Shown: positions 1 through 9,178 of the stretch, in pieces
Position numbering within the stretch: position 1 is the stretch's first letter
How the letters are laid out: every line of letters starts with the position of its first letter
Assembly: GCF_012913485.1 (NCBI RefSeq)
Contig: NZ_CP051774.1
Coordinates: forward strand, 2,170,001 to 2,234,000
Direction of reading: 5' to 3'
DNA: 64,000 bases
Origin: Luteolibacter luteus
GTDB lineage: Bacteria > Verrucomicrobiota > Verrucomicrobiia > Verrucomicrobiales > Akkermansiaceae
Position numbers and translations under genes: made by a program
Notes under the pieces: generated by a model
What the model saw: only the letters and a program-made list of their open reading frames with translations
The model's database searches: none
Told to the model about the DNA's origin: nothing

Positions 1-1
1 T

Positions 2-874
2 CCCTATCCGCGCATCCACGACCCCTCCACCGTTGTGGACGATGCCGGAAGCACTTTGATGCTCTGCACCGGCCACGGCGTGCCGCTGCTCAAGCGGGAG
101 GCCGATGGCCGATGGAAGCGCGAAGGTCTGCTCTTCTCCGACTATCCGGCGTGGCACAAGAAAGAGATCCCCGAAAACCGAGGTCACCTCTGGGCCCCGG
201 ACATCATCCGCATCGGCAGCCAATGGTTCGTCTACTACTCGGTCTCCAGCTTCGGCTCGAACGAATCCGCCATCGGCCTGGCGACCAACAAGACCCTCGA
301 TCCCGCCTCCAAGGACTACGCCTGGAAAGACGAAGGCATGATCATCCGCTCCCGCGGCTCGAATCACTACAATGCGATCGACCCGGCGCTCATCATGGAT
401 GATGGCCGCCTCTGGATGAGCTTCGGCTCCTTCTGGGAAGGCACCCAGCTCATCGAGCTCGATCCGAAGACCGGCCTTCGCAAGAACGCTGGCCAGCAGC
501 CGATCCGGCTCGCCACTCATCAGGAGATCGAAGCCCCCTTCATCCACAAGCACGGCGACGACTATTACCTCTTCGTGAATTGGGGAAAATGCTGCAAGGG
601 CGTGGACAGCACCTACGAGATCCGCATTGGCAGGAGCAAGCAGATCACCGGTCCTTATCTCGACAAGGAGGGCGTGGACCTCAAGGACGGCGGCGGCGCG
701 CCGTTTCTCGCCACCGAAGGCAAGTTCATCGGCCCCGGCCACGCGTCCATCTACAAGGAAAAGGGCCGGGAGATGCTCGTGCACCACTACTACGACAAGG
801 ACCGCAACGGCAGATCCGACCTCCGCATGCTTCCCCTCGAATGGAAGGACGGCTGGCCGCTCATCGCGAGATAG
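2..874 (+). CDS. GH43 family arabinan endo-1,5-alpha-L-arabinosidase-like glycosidase (5' end missing)
   Basis: Predicted secreted glycosidase that cleaves arabinan or arabinose-containing side chains. The reading frame is open to the left edge, so the start codon and any signal peptide lie outside the window. The visible part starts with PYPRIHDPSTVV, which carries the catalytic-base Asp of five-bladed GH43 propellers (HDPS). It continues with WAPDI (the Asp that tunes pKa), IDPALI, SFGSFWEGT and EAPFI (general-acid Glu), in the order expected for the family. The C-terminus ends in LRMLPLEW, as in short bacterial arabinanases. The next gene is convergent and 15 bases away. Family placement is firm; arabinan as substrate is inferred from similarity and could be another arabinoside or xyloside. 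Confidence 0.88.
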   Translation, partial: PYPRIHDPSTVVDDAGSTLMLCTGHGVPLLKREADGRWKREGLLFSDYPAWHKKEIPENRGHLWAPDIIRIGSQWFVYYSVSSFGSNESAIGLATNKTLDPASKDYAWKDEGMIIRSRGSNHYNAIDPALIMDDGRLWMSFGSFWEGTQLIELDPKTGLRKNAGQQPIRLATHQEIEAPFIHKHGDDYYLFVNWGKCCKGVDSTYEIRIGRSKQITGPYLDKEGVDLKDGGGAPFLATEGKFIGPGHASIYKEKGREMLVHHYYDKDRNGRSDLRMLPLEWKDGWPLIAR

Positions 875-889
875 AACCGTAGAACGGAA

Positions 890-1465
890 CTACCACCTCC
901 ATCCCAAACCAATCGTGAACCCCAAGGCATCGATCCCCGGATTCGGATCCGTCTGCCCGCCGTTCGAATGATGGATGAAGTACGCCCCGCCTAATACCGA
1001 GAGGTTGTTCGAGATCTCCTGCCTCATCCCGAGCTGTGAGAACCAGTTCAAGGTGAAATCCTGCCCCTGTCCCTCCGGCTCACCCGTCGAGTTCGTCCAA
1101 CCGACCCCGCCCCCGATCGAAAAGAACAAGGAGGTCTTCTGGTTCGGAAACCAATACTCGATCGAAGGCGCGCCCGAGATCCCGAAGTAGTAGTCCTCAG
1201 GACCCTCCACGATCGACTCCGTCAGCAACGACACCCGGCTTCGCACCACCAGCCGCGAACCATCATCGCCCGCGAACCAATTCAATACCGTGGGACTGCG
1301 CAGCGTGAACTGCGTCGGGGCAATCTCATAGTCGATCGCGGTATTGTTCCCGATGTTCCAGAGATAACCGGATTCCAAAGTGAGTTCCCAGGCATCAGCC
1401 GGATGGGCGGCATCATTCGCAAGGGCCAGCGAGGCAGTGGCAAGAAGGAGAGCAATCGGTTTCAT
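890..1465 (-). CDS. PagL-like acyloxyacyl hydrolase / lipid A 3-O-deacylase family outer-membrane protein
   Basis: A small (191 aa) outer-membrane beta-barrel protein. The ATG at 1465 gives a clean signal peptide (MKPIALLLATASLALA), so it is preferred over an in-frame start 66 bases upstream. The C-terminal half has YFIHHSNGG, matching the catalytic His-Ser (H-x-SN) motif of PagL/PF09411 proteins, which remove the 3-linked acyl chain from lipid A. The protein ends in an aromatic residue (GLGWRW), as outer-membrane barrels do. It lies just downstream of a YbjN-type gene on the same strand (17-base gap). Deacylase activity is inferred from the motif only; many Verrucomicrobiota homologues are uncharacterised. 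Confidence 0.75.
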   Translation of the reverse strand: MKPIALLLATASLALANDAAHPADAWELTLESGYLWNIGNNTAIDYEIAPTQFTLRSPTVLNWFAGDDGSRLVVRSRVSLLTESIVEGPEDYYFGISGAPSIEYWFPNQKTSLFFSIGGGVGWTNSTGEPEGQGQDFTLNWFSQLGMRQEISNNLSVLGGAYFIHHSNGGQTDPNPGIDALGFTIGLGWRW

Positions 1466-1481
1466 GGGGCGGTCTTTTTTC

Positions 1482-2042
1482 TCAAGGAAGGTCATCTTCA
1501 TCCCCCGGTACCGGCGGGATGAAATCCTCACGCTGCAAGAGGCGCTTGATGTCGAGATCGTCGAGCAGATCCTCCGGCGTGCGGATCACCGTCGAGGCAT
1601 ACGGGGCGATCCGGTCGAGCTCCGCCACCGCGCAGTGAACCATCGAGGTCACGATGTCCGCATCATAGAGCTCCCGGTCGAAGAGGTTGGTGATCCGGAA
1701 GACCAGCCGCTGGCGATCGAGGTCGTATTCGAAGCCTCCGAGGTTGAGCGTCTTGTTCGCCCGGGCGAGCAACTCCAACAGGTAAGGCTGGTGCTCCTCG
1801 CTCACCGGCAGCGGCATCTCGCCCATCACTGCCAGCGCATTCATCGGAATGTAGGCCTGCACGACCATCTCGATCCGGGTGTGGTGGGCCGAAAAGACCG
1901 CACGCAGGACATCGCGCCCTTCCACCGGCTCGCAATGCCAGCCGTTTCGCCCGAAGGCATCTTCTACCGATTGGATCTGACGGGATGGCGGTCGCATGCG
2001 CGGAACATGAACATCCGGCGCCGGACGTCCAACATTGATCAC
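1482..2042 (-). CDS. YbjN domain-containing protein
   Basis: A cytoplasmic 186 aa protein of the YbjN family (fold related to type III secretion chaperones, function poorly known). It shows the typical mixed alpha/beta pattern: a hydrophobic VVQAYIPMNALAVMGEMPLPV strand-helix segment, then LLARANKTLNLGGFEYD and LVFRITNLFDRE, then a helical VHCAVAELDRIAP segment and an acidic tail (PGDEDDLP). The GTG at 2042 sits 6 bases after the stop of the upstream membrane-protein gene, suggesting a shared transcript. An ATG at 1997 is an alternative start. Family membership is fairly clear, but no specific role can be stated. Confidence 0.75.
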   Translation of the reverse strand: MINVGRPAPDVHVPRMRPPSRQIQSVEDAFGRNGWHCEPVEGRDVLRAVFSAHHTRIEMVVQAYIPMNALAVMGEMPLPVSEEHQPYLLELLARANKTLNLGGFEYDLDRQRLVFRITNLFDRELYDADIVTSMVHCAVAELDRIAPYASTVIRTPEDLLDDLDIKRLLQREDFIPPVPGDEDDLP

Positions 2043-2048
2043 GTCGGG

Positions 2049-2513
2049 CTAGGCGGGGATCCGTCCACGGATCGCTTTCGAGAGGAGTTCGCGCCGGTCC
2101 TTGGCGATCGGCGCGAGGGAAAGATGGATGCCGGAGGTCTTTTCTTCGGAAAAATGGAGCGTCAGCCGGGAGGCATCCACGTCAGCCCCCGTGATCTGGG
2201 CCCAAGGAATGACCTGCATCCCCGACTCCGCCCGGAAGAAGGGGAAGACCTCCACCCCGATCGGGCTGAGCAGGATGTAGGCGTGCTTCGTGCAACGCCA
2301 GGCCACCCGCAGCGACAGTCCCGCCAAAGCCAGCGGGACGATCCCCCAGGCCGGGTGCGGCAGTTGGGGATTCTCCGCGCGATGCGGGGCCAGCAGGAAA
2401 AAGACCAGCGCCGCCATCACCAGAACCGCCCCCGCAATCCAGAATCCGGTCGCCTGCCCGGCCCGGGTGAAGCGCAGTTCCTTGTGGGGTTCGGAGACGG
2501 CCATGTGCGCCAA
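2049..2513 (-). CDS. small membrane protein with two TM helices and a PH-like C-terminal domain, uncharacterised
   Basis: A 154 aa protein. Two hydrophobic segments (about residues 24-43 and 57-70) form a helical hairpin. They are followed by a soluble beta-rich stretch (YILLSPIGVEVFPFF ... VIPWAQITGADVDASRLTLHF) that resembles the bacterial PH-like domains found after paired TM helices. The second ATG (2504, MAVSEP) is equally plausible. It is probably co-transcribed with the YbjN gene 6 bases downstream. I do not recognise a specific family and assign no function. Confidence 0.65.
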   Translation of the reverse strand: MAHMAVSEPHKELRFTRAGQATGFWIAGAVLVMAALVFFLLAPHRAENPQLPHPAWGIVPLALAGLSLRVAWRCTKHAYILLSPIGVEVFPFFRAESGMQVIPWAQITGADVDASRLTLHFSEEKTSGIHLSLAPIAKDRRELLSKAIRGRIPA

Positions 2514-2589
2514 ACTTCCTCAGGACCCCGCCTGATGGGAAGCCCATTCCGGCGAGATTCGGCTTGCAGGAGGCCCTCCGACGCGTTTC

Positions 2590-2952
2590 TTGGTCAGCGT
2601 GCGCAGCTGGTTTACATGGCTCCTGGTGTTCGGCGTGATGGCCGGGCTATGGGGCCGTGTGCTCTCTCTGGATCACCAGCACGGGAAAAAGGAGGTCGCG
2701 GCATGCTGCGATCACGACCACTCCCACGATGGCTCCGATTCGCAGGGCGATGCTGGCGACCACGGGAAGGATTGCCCTCCGTGGCCGCACGACCATCACC
2801 ACACCTGCTGCCACCAGGCACCCTTGGCTGGTGCCGAGATACCGAACCCCGGCCTCGTGCCCCCCGGTGCCTCTTGGCTTGGCGTCACTTGGTCGACGGC
2901 TCTCCCTCCGGACGAGCCGGTCTTTGCCTTGGACAAGCCTCCTTTGATCTGA
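2590..2952 (+). CDS. His/Cys-rich exported protein at the head of the metal efflux cluster
   Basis: A 120 aa protein with an N-terminal hydrophobic signal segment (WFTWLLVFGVMAGLWGRVLS) and then a low-complexity metal-ligand region with about eleven His and five Cys (CCDHDHSHD, CPPWPHDHHHTCCH). This composition suits binding of soft or borderline divalent metals in the periplasm. The start is uncertain: TTG at 2590 follows a CAGGAGG at 2567-2573 at long spacing, and GTG at 2599 is an alternative. It lies about 145 bases upstream of the CzcC-like gene in the same direction, like the small leader proteins of other RND metal-efflux operons. The role is inferred from composition and context only. 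Confidence 0.65.
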   Translation: MVSVRSWFTWLLVFGVMAGLWGRVLSLDHQHGKKEVAACCDHDHSHDGSDSQGDAGDHGKDCPPWPHDHHHTCCHQAPLAGAEIPNPGLVPPGASWLGVTWSTALPPDEPVFALDKPPLI

Positions 2953-3097
2953 GCATCGCCTCCCGATGCTCCGGCCTGCCGTACCCACGGCCCGCCGTCC
3001 TTCCGTGAAGGCACCTTGATGCCCGCGGAGTCCCTCAAGTCCTTTGTTTGACTCATCCGTCCAAGGTTTTCCAACCAGGCGGTTTCTACCTTTATCC

Positions 3098-4324
3098 ATG
3101 TATTCTTTTCTATCCCGTACCGCGGTCGTTTGCCTTCTCGCGGTATCCGCGGCCAAGGCCGAACCCGGTGTCATCATCTCGCTCGAAAGCGTGGGTGGCC
3201 GGATCAAGGCCCAAAATCCTGATCTCGCCGCCGCCCGGCTGCGCATTCAGGAAGCCATCGGCCGAATGACCCAATCCGGACGCCTGTCGAATCCGGAACT
3301 CGAAGTCGAAGCCTCCCACGATCCACGCTTCCGCGAGCGCGGGATCCAAGTCGGCTTTTCCCAACGCTTCCCGGTCACGAACCGGCTCGCCTTGGAAAAG
3401 CAAGTGTCCGCCACCGAAGTCAAGGTGGCCGAAGCCGAAGTCCGCGAAGTCCAGCGCCAGCTCGTCGCCCAAGCCCGCGAGGGCATCGTGAACGTGCTGG
3501 CCATCCGGAAGCGCCGCGAACTGCTGAAGGAACAATCCGCGCTCTCGAAGGAGTTCTCGGACTTCCTCACCGGCGTCGCAGAGAAGGGCGAGGGCTCACC
3601 CCTCGACGCCGGACAGGCGAAGCTGGAAGCCACCAGCCTGGCGCTGGAGATGCGCCAGCTCGATGCCACGGAAGCGGCAGCGGTCGGCGAGTTGAAGCCA
3701 CTGCTCGGCGTGCGCCCGAATGAACCGCTCTATGTCGGAGGAGCGCTTCCGGAAGCAGCCATTCCCGCCGCTGCGGTCGATCCCTCGAAGCGCCCCGATT
3801 TCCAAGCCGCGAAGCTGGATGCCAAGGCCGCCGCCCAAGGCGTCGCGCTGGAGCAATCGAAGCGCTACGAGGACATGGAGGCCGGAATTTTCGCCGGCGT
3901 CGAACGCACCGAAGACGCTCCCGAGGGCTATGACCGCGAAGGAATGGTCGGGCTGCGAGTCAAGATCCCCCTGCCCTTCTGGAACAAGAACGAAGGCGCG
4001 GTGCAGGAGGCCCAGGCGAAGCAAGAGCGGAAGGAAAAGGAAGCTACCGCGCTGGCCCGGAACATCCGCCTCGAAGCAGAGGCCGCGAAGAACGAGATGC
4101 TGCAGTGGCAGAAGCTGGCAGTGGAAACCACGGACACCCTGCTGCCCTTGGCAGATGAACAGGCGAAGGCTTCGGAGGAGGCCTACCGGAAAGGCCAGGG
4201 AGAACTCCAGGCCGTCTTCCGCAGCCGGGAAAAACGCATGCAATTGCAGGCCGCCCGCTTGGACGCCCTGCGTGAATTCCACCTGGCCCGGGTCCGCTAC
4301 GAGTCCGTGCTCGCCAAACCTTGA
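3098..4324 (+). CDS. TolC/CzcC-family outer membrane efflux protein
   Basis: The outer-membrane channel of a tripartite RND metal-efflux pump. The ATG at 3098 gives a signal peptide (MYSFLSRTAVVCLLAVSAAKA) and a 408 aa protein, the usual CzcC length; a TTG 54 bases upstream is in frame but adds a non-signal sequence. The body has the duplicated outer-membrane-factor pattern: NPDLAAARLRIQEA, then long amphipathic helices, a VGLRVKIPLPFWNKNEGAV beta segment (typical of the second OEP repeat), then another long coiled-coil pair ending LAKP. It is followed after 19 bases by the adaptor and then the permease gene, giving czcCBA order. Confidence 0.9.
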   Translation: MYSFLSRTAVVCLLAVSAAKAEPGVIISLESVGGRIKAQNPDLAAARLRIQEAIGRMTQSGRLSNPELEVEASHDPRFRERGIQVGFSQRFPVTNRLALEKQVSATEVKVAEAEVREVQRQLVAQAREGIVNVLAIRKRRELLKEQSALSKEFSDFLTGVAEKGEGSPLDAGQAKLEATSLALEMRQLDATEAAAVGELKPLLGVRPNEPLYVGGALPEAAIPAAAVDPSKRPDFQAAKLDAKAAAQGVALEQSKRYEDMEAGIFAGVERTEDAPEGYDREGMVGLRVKIPLPFWNKNEGAVQEAQAKQERKEKEATALARNIRLEAEAAKNEMLQWQKLAVETTDTLLPLADEQAKASEEAYRKGQGELQAVFRSREKRMQLQAARLDALREFHLARVRYESVLAKP

Positions 4325-4343
4325 TCACCCTTCTTTCACATTC

Positions 4344-5498
4344 ATGAAACCTTTTGTTAGACCGCAGCTCGCAGCATTCCTGCTCCTGCTGCCCTCCCTT
4401 GCCCACGCTGCCGCACCCGCAGGAACGGGCACCGTCCTGCTGACCGAGGAGGGCGTGAAAAACCTCGGTATCGAAACTGTCGTCGTCGAAGAATCGACCT
4501 TCGAGGAAACCGCCTTCGCGCTCGGCCGCATCGAGGCCATGCCCGGCCATACCGCCACCGTTAGCAGCCGGATTTCCGGACGGCTCGTTGCGCTGGATGT
4601 CCAAACCGGAGATACCGTCAGCGAGGGCCAAGTGATCGCTAAGGTCGAGAGCCGCCAGCCCGGTGATCCGCCCCCCGTGATTCCCCTCACCACTCCGATC
4701 AAGGGTCTGGTGATGCATTCCGAGACCCGCCTCGGAGATCCGGTGGAGCCGGACAAGGCATTGCTGGAAATCACCGATCTCTCGGAGGTCCACGCCGTGG
4801 CCCGCGTGCCGGAATATCACGCCGGCTCGATCAAGCCGGGAGCCAAGGCGAAGATCAAGGTAGCGGCCCTTGGCGAAAAAGAATTCGAGGGCGAACTCCT
4901 GCGCTTCGGCACCTCCGCCGACCAGGAAAGCGGCACCATCGATGCCTACTTCAAGCTGGCGAATCCGGAAGGCATCCTGCGTCCTGGCATGCGGACGGAG
5001 TTCAGCATTATCAGTTCGCTGCGCGAGAACGTGCTCTCGGTCCCGAAGGAATCGCTGCAAGGCAATCCGGCGAACCGTCACGTCTATGTGAAGCACACGA
5101 CCATCCCGAATGCCTTCGAACGCGCCAACGTTCAGGTAGGTGAAGCCAGCGGCGATCGCGTGGAAATTATCGACGGGCTCTTCCCCGGCGATGAAGTGGT
5201 CACACGTGGTTCCTACTCGCTTGGCTTTGCAGGCGGTGGCGGTGGCATGTCGCTCAAAGAAGCGCTCGATGCAGCCCACGGCCACAAGCATAACGAGGAC
5301 GGCTCCGAAATGACGCCGGAACAAGCCGCCGCGGCGAAAGCCGGAGGCGGGGAAGCGGGTCATGAACACGGCGAAGCGAAGGGCAGTAGCTCTCGCGAGC
5401 TCTTCTTCATGATTTCCACGGGTGTGCTGGCGGTGCTGCTGGTGATCACTTCGATCACCAAGCGCAAGCCGCAGGACGAAACCACTGAACAAGCTTGA
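4344..5498 (+). CDS. RND efflux periplasmic adaptor, CzcB-like, with His-rich tail and C-terminal TM helix
   Basis: The membrane-fusion subunit linking the RND permease to the outer-membrane channel. The ATG at 4344 begins a signal peptide (MKPFVRPQLAAFLLLLPSLAHA). A lipoyl/barrel-sandwich half (VSSRISGRLVALDVQTGDTV) is followed by a beta-barrel domain (VHAVARVPEYHAGSIKPGAKAKI) and a membrane-proximal domain (VEIIDGLFPGDEVVTRGSYSLGF). The coiled-coil hairpin is nearly absent, so this is a short adaptor. Unusually, the last ~90 residues add a His/Glu-rich stretch (HGHKHNEDG, HEHGE) and a C-terminal TM helix (LFFMISTGVLAVLLVITSI) with a short basic tail. It lies 4 bases upstream of the permease, so translational coupling is likely. 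Confidence 0.9.
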   Translation: MKPFVRPQLAAFLLLLPSLAHAAAPAGTGTVLLTEEGVKNLGIETVVVEESTFEETAFALGRIEAMPGHTATVSSRISGRLVALDVQTGDTVSEGQVIAKVESRQPGDPPPVIPLTTPIKGLVMHSETRLGDPVEPDKALLEITDLSEVHAVARVPEYHAGSIKPGAKAKIKVAALGEKEFEGELLRFGTSADQESGTIDAYFKLANPEGILRPGMRTEFSIISSLRENVLSVPKESLQGNPANRHVYVKHTTIPNAFERANVQVGEASGDRVEIIDGLFPGDEVVTRGSYSLGFAGGGGGMSLKEALDAAHGHKHNEDGSEMTPEQAAAAKAGGGEAGHEHGEAKGSSSRELFFMISTGVLAVLLVITSITKRKPQDETTEQA

Positions 5499-5502
5499 GA
5501 CG

Positions 5503-8500
5503 ATGCTAAACGCACTCATCCGCTGGTCGCTCCGCAGCCGGGCGGTCATCATCGGGCTTGCCCTGCTGCTTTCCGTAATGGGCTTCCAAGCCTATCGAGA
5601 ATTACCGGTCGAAGTCCTTCCCGACCTGACCAAGCCCACGGTCACCATTCTGGTCGAAGCCCCCGGACTTGCTCCGGAGGAAGTGGAGACACTCGTCACC
5701 CAGCCGATCGAAAGTTCGCTGATGGGCATCTCCGGGCTCAATCGCCTGAGATCGAGTTCGGACATCGCGCTCTCGCTCGTCTTCGCTGAATTCGAATGGG
5801 GCACGGATATCTATCAGGCCCGCCAGTTCGTCCAGGAACGGTTGCAAAGCGTGAGGGAGTCCTTGCCGGAAGGCACACAGCCTTACCTCACGCCGGTTGC
5901 GTCGCTCATGGGCGAGATCCTCCTCATCGGCGTCCGCAGCCCGGACGGCAGCACCGCTCCAATGGATGTCCGGACGATCGCGGATTGGACCATCCGCACG
6001 CGCCTCCAAGCGATTTCCGGCGTAGCCGAGATCCTCAACATGGGTGGCGGCGTGAAGCAGGCCCAGGTCCAACCGGACCCTTGGCGCATGCAGGCCCTTG
6101 GCGTCTCCATCGAGGAACTCCAGCAAGCCACTCAGGAGGCAGCGACCAACTCTACCGGCGGCTTCATCGATAAGGGCTCGCAGGAAATCATGGTCCGCAA
6201 CCTGGCGATGACAGTCCAACTCGAGGACATCTCGAAGACCGTGATCAAGCTGGTGAACGGTCGCCCCATCAGCATCGCGGACGTCGCGAAAGTCGCATGG
6301 GACACCGAGCCAAAGCGGGGCGATGCCAGCGTGAATGGAAGCCCGGGCGTGATCATGAGCGTCACCAAGGCGCCCGGCTTTGACACCGTGGCACTGACCG
6401 AGAAAATCGAGAAAGCGATCGAGGAGCTGAAGCCCGCACTGCCGGAAGGCGTGGAGGCGATGATCCTCTTTCGCCAGCGCGATTTCATTGATCGCGCGAT
6501 TGATAACCTGAAGAACGCGATCGTCGAAGGAGCAGTGATGGTTACCATCGTCCTCTTCCTGTTCCTGCTGAACCTGCGCACCACCGCGATCACGCTGATG
6601 GCGATGCCCCTGAGCTTCGCGATCACGCTCCTCACCTTCAAATGGATGGGGCTAAGCGTGAACAGCATGACCCTGGGAGGTCTCGCCGTGGCCATTGGCA
6701 TGGTCGTGGACGATGCCATCGTGGATGTGGAAAACGTCTTCCGAAGGCTCAAGGAGAACTCAGCATTGGCCGAGCCCAAGCCGAAGTTGGAAGTCATCGC
6801 CAAGGCTTCCGGAGAAGTCCGGAACTCGATCCTCTATGCGACCATCCTGATCGTTCTCGTCTTCGTCCCGCTGCTCGGCCTGACCGGGGTGGAAGGCAGG
6901 CTCTTCGGACCGATCGCAATTGCGACGATCGTCAGCATGATCGCTTCCTTCGTCGTCTCGCTCACGGCGATCCCGGTGCTCTGCTCGCTCCTCCTGAAGG
7001 AACGGATGAAGCCGGGTCATCACGAAGACGGCCGCCTGGTGAGCCTGCTCAAGGCGACCCTGAAGAACACGCTGCTTCGCCTAAGCCTGCGGCAACCGAC
7101 TTTGGTCATCGCCATCGTCTCGATGCTGCTGGTGCTCGCACTCATGCTCTATCCGAAGATGAGCAAGGACTTCCTGCCCGCATTCCATGAGGAAACCGTG
7201 ATCGTCACCACCGGTGCCGCACCCGGAACCTCGCTGGCGGAAATGGAGCATCTCGCAAAGGCGGTGGAAAATCAGATCCGCCAAGTCCCCGAGGTGAATC
7301 ACATCGGCCGACGCATCGGTCGCGCCGAGCGGAGCGACCATATCGTCCCGATCTCAAACGCGGAGTTCGATATCGACTTCAAGAAGGGAGCGAGCAATCG
7401 CACCAACAAGGAGATCCTCGAAGACATCCGCCAGCGGGTGAGAACCGTCCCCGGCACCTTCAGCGTGCTTTCCGGACCGCTATCCCACCGCATCGCCCAC
7501 TTGCTAAGTGGCGTGACAGCTCCAGTGGCCGTCAAGGTCTTCGGATCCGACCTGAACGTGATCACCGAGATCGGCGGAAAGGTTCAGGCCATCGCCAAGA
7601 CCATCCCCGGCTTGGAAGACGCGAAGCTCGACCAGCAGGCTCCGATTCCACAGCTCCGTATCGAACTGGATCGCGAGCGGGCCTTGGCACACGGCGTCAC
7701 GCCGGGTGAGCTGAACTCCGAACTCGCCACCCTACTCGGCGGCGGGAACGTGGCACAGCTTCGCGAGAACCAGCGCACCATCGATCTGGCGATCCGCCTT
7801 CCCCTCGAGTGGCGCAGCGATCCGGAGAAAATCCGCGAGCTGCCGATCCACACCAAGACCGGTCGCAACATCCCACTCAAACTGGTGGCAGACGTGCGTG
7901 AAGCTTCGGGCCCCAGCTCGGTCTTCCGCGAGAACACCCAGCGCCGCTACGTGGTTTCGATCACGCCGACGCAGCGCAATGCGGGCGAACTCGTGCGCCA
8001 ACTTCAGGAGAAGGTGGCGGAGCAGATCAAGATGCCGGAAGGAGTTTTCGTCAGCTACGAAGGTGAGTTCCAGGCGGAGCAAGCCGCCGCACAACGGATC
8101 GCGATCCTCTTCAGCATCATCCTCGCGGTGATCGTCATGCTGCTGTGGTCCTATTTCCGCAGCCTGGTGCTGGCAGTCCAGGTGCTGCTGAACCTGCCAC
8201 TCGCCCTGATGGGCAGCTTGGCGCTCACGTGGATTCTGGTGGGAAACATCAGTATCGCGACCCTGGTAGGCTTCATTGCGGTCGGCGGTGTCGCCGCACG
8301 CAACGGGATCATGATGATCTCCCACTATCTCCATCTGATGAAGCACGAGGGCGAAGCCTTCACGGAGCGGATGATCGAGCGTGGCACACTGGAGCGATTC
8401 GTTCCGGTCACCATGACCGCGCTTTCCGCAGGCATCGCGCTGATTCCCTTCGTGAGATCACTGGGGCAGCCAGGCAAGGAGATCCTCAGCCCGGTGGCGA

Positions 8501-8628
8501 TCTGCATCGTCGGCGGACTGATCACCTCCACGCTGCTCGACTTCGCCGTCACGCCGGCCGTCTTCCGGCTCTTCGGCAAAAAGGCCGCCTTGCAAGCCCT
8601 CCGCCTGCAAGCACCGGCAACGCATTGA
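5503..8628 (+). CDS. CzcA/CusA-family heavy-metal RND efflux permease
   Basis: The proton-driven inner-membrane pump (1,041 aa, normal for the family). The N-terminus has LIRWSLRSRAVIIGLALLLS followed by PVEVLPDLTKPTVTI and EAPGLAPEEVETLVTQPIE, diagnostic of CzcA-type permeases. TM4 reads GMVVDDAIVDVEN with adjacent Asp403-Asp404, the proton-relay position. This differs from the textbook DGA motif of Zn/Co/Ni pumps and resembles the VDDA form. Two large periplasmic loops and twelve TM helices are evident. Operon partners are the CzcC-, CzcB- and His-rich proteins on either side. Metal specificity (Zn/Co/Cd, Ni or Cu/Ag) cannot be read from the sequence alone. Confidence 0.93.
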   Translation: MLNALIRWSLRSRAVIIGLALLLSVMGFQAYRELPVEVLPDLTKPTVTILVEAPGLAPEEVETLVTQPIESSLMGISGLNRLRSSSDIALSLVFAEFEWGTDIYQARQFVQERLQSVRESLPEGTQPYLTPVASLMGEILLIGVRSPDGSTAPMDVRTIADWTIRTRLQAISGVAEILNMGGGVKQAQVQPDPWRMQALGVSIEELQQATQEAATNSTGGFIDKGSQEIMVRNLAMTVQLEDISKTVIKLVNGRPISIADVAKVAWDTEPKRGDASVNGSPGVIMSVTKAPGFDTVALTEKIEKAIEELKPALPEGVEAMILFRQRDFIDRAIDNLKNAIVEGAVMVTIVLFLFLLNLRTTAITLMAMPLSFAITLLTFKWMGLSVNSMTLGGLAVAIGMVVDDAIVDVENVFRRLKENSALAEPKPKLEVIAKASGEVRNSILYATILIVLVFVPLLGLTGVEGRLFGPIAIATIVSMIASFVVSLTAIPVLCSLLLKERMKPGHHEDGRLVSLLKATLKNTLLRLSLRQPTLVIAIVSMLLVLALMLYPKMSKDFLPAFHEETVIVTTGAAPGTSLAEMEHLAKAVENQIRQVPEVNHIGRRIGRAERSDHIVPISNAEFDIDFKKGASNRTNKEILEDIRQRVRTVPGTFSVLSGPLSHRIAHLLSGVTAPVAVKVFGSDLNVITEIGGKVQAIAKTIPGLEDAKLDQQAPIPQLRIELDRERALAHGVTPGELNSELATLLGGGNVAQLRENQRTIDLAIRLPLEWRSDPEKIRELPIHTKTGRNIPLKLVADVREASGPSSVFRENTQRRYVVSITPTQRNAGELVRQLQEKVAEQIKMPEGVFVSYEGEFQAEQAAAQRIAILFSIILAVIVMLLWSYFRSLVLAVQVLLNLPLALMGSLALTWILVGNISIATLVGFIAVGGVAARNGIMMISHYLHLMKHEGEAFTERMIERGTLERFVPVTMTALSAGIALIPFVRSLGQPGKEILSPVAICIVGGLITSTLLDFAVTPAVFRLFGKKAALQALRLQAPATH

Positions 8629-8683
8629 ATAAGTTCACACGGACTCTCGTTCCAAAACAAAACCGACCATCAATACGAAAACC

Positions 8684-9163
8684 ATGAAACCAAACCTGTT
8701 GATTCTGCTGGCACTGCTCGGAGCGCCCCTGGCCTTCGCCGAGGACAAGCATGACCACTCCAAGGAGACCAAGGAAGAGCACGCGGCGCATGATCACGAT
8801 CATGACGACCACGATGAAGATGAGCACGACCACGGCAAGAAGGGCCCGAACGGAGGCATGATCGTCGACTCCGTAACCCCGGCTATCGAGGTCTCCGTGG
8901 ACAAAGGCCGCAAGGCCCGCATCGTCTTCCTCGACAAGGAGAGCAAAGCTGTGGATCTCGAGAAGCAGGTCGTCACCGGCACCAGCGGAGAACGCTCCAA
9001 TCCGGTGAAGCTCACCTTCACCGCGGGCAAGGACAAGGACGCCAATGTCCTGATTTCCGACAAGGCCCTGCCGGAAGGTGCGCACGTCCCGATGATCCTC
9101 GTGATCAAGGCGACTCCGGACGCCAAGGCGGTGACTGCTCGCTTCGAGCTACACCTCCACTGA
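8684..9163 (+). CDS. His/Asp-rich periplasmic metal-binding protein
   Basis: A 159 aa exported protein with a good signal peptide (MKPNLLILLALLGAPLAFA). The mature N-terminus is a metal-sponge sequence of alternating His, Asp and Glu (HDHDHDDHDEDEHDHGKKG). A compact beta-rich domain follows (IEVSVDKGRKARIVFLD ... VKLTFTAGKDKDANVLIS ... RFELHLH). It is the last gene of the czcCBA-like operon, 55 bases after the permease, and is followed by a strong terminator. A role in binding or handing metal to the RND pump in the periplasm is inferred from composition and location. Confidence 0.8.
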   Translation: MKPNLLILLALLGAPLAFAEDKHDHSKETKEEHAAHDHDHDDHDEDEHDHGKKGPNGGMIVDSVTPAIEVSVDKGRKARIVFLDKESKAVDLEKQVVTGTSGERSNPVKLTFTAGKDKDANVLISDKALPEGAHVPMILVIKATPDAKAVTARFELHLH

Positions 9164-9178
9164 TTGAATAAACAAAGA

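Noticed and set aside
1380..3008. A 542-residue open frame on the plus strand
   Set aside because: It runs antisense across the PagL-like, YbjN and membrane-protein genes and into the His-rich gene in another frame; Arg/Pro/Gly-rich translation is typical of a GC-rich shadow frame.
4044..5552. A 502-residue minus-strand open frame
   Set aside because: Antisense to the czcC- and czcB-like genes; no recognisable motif.
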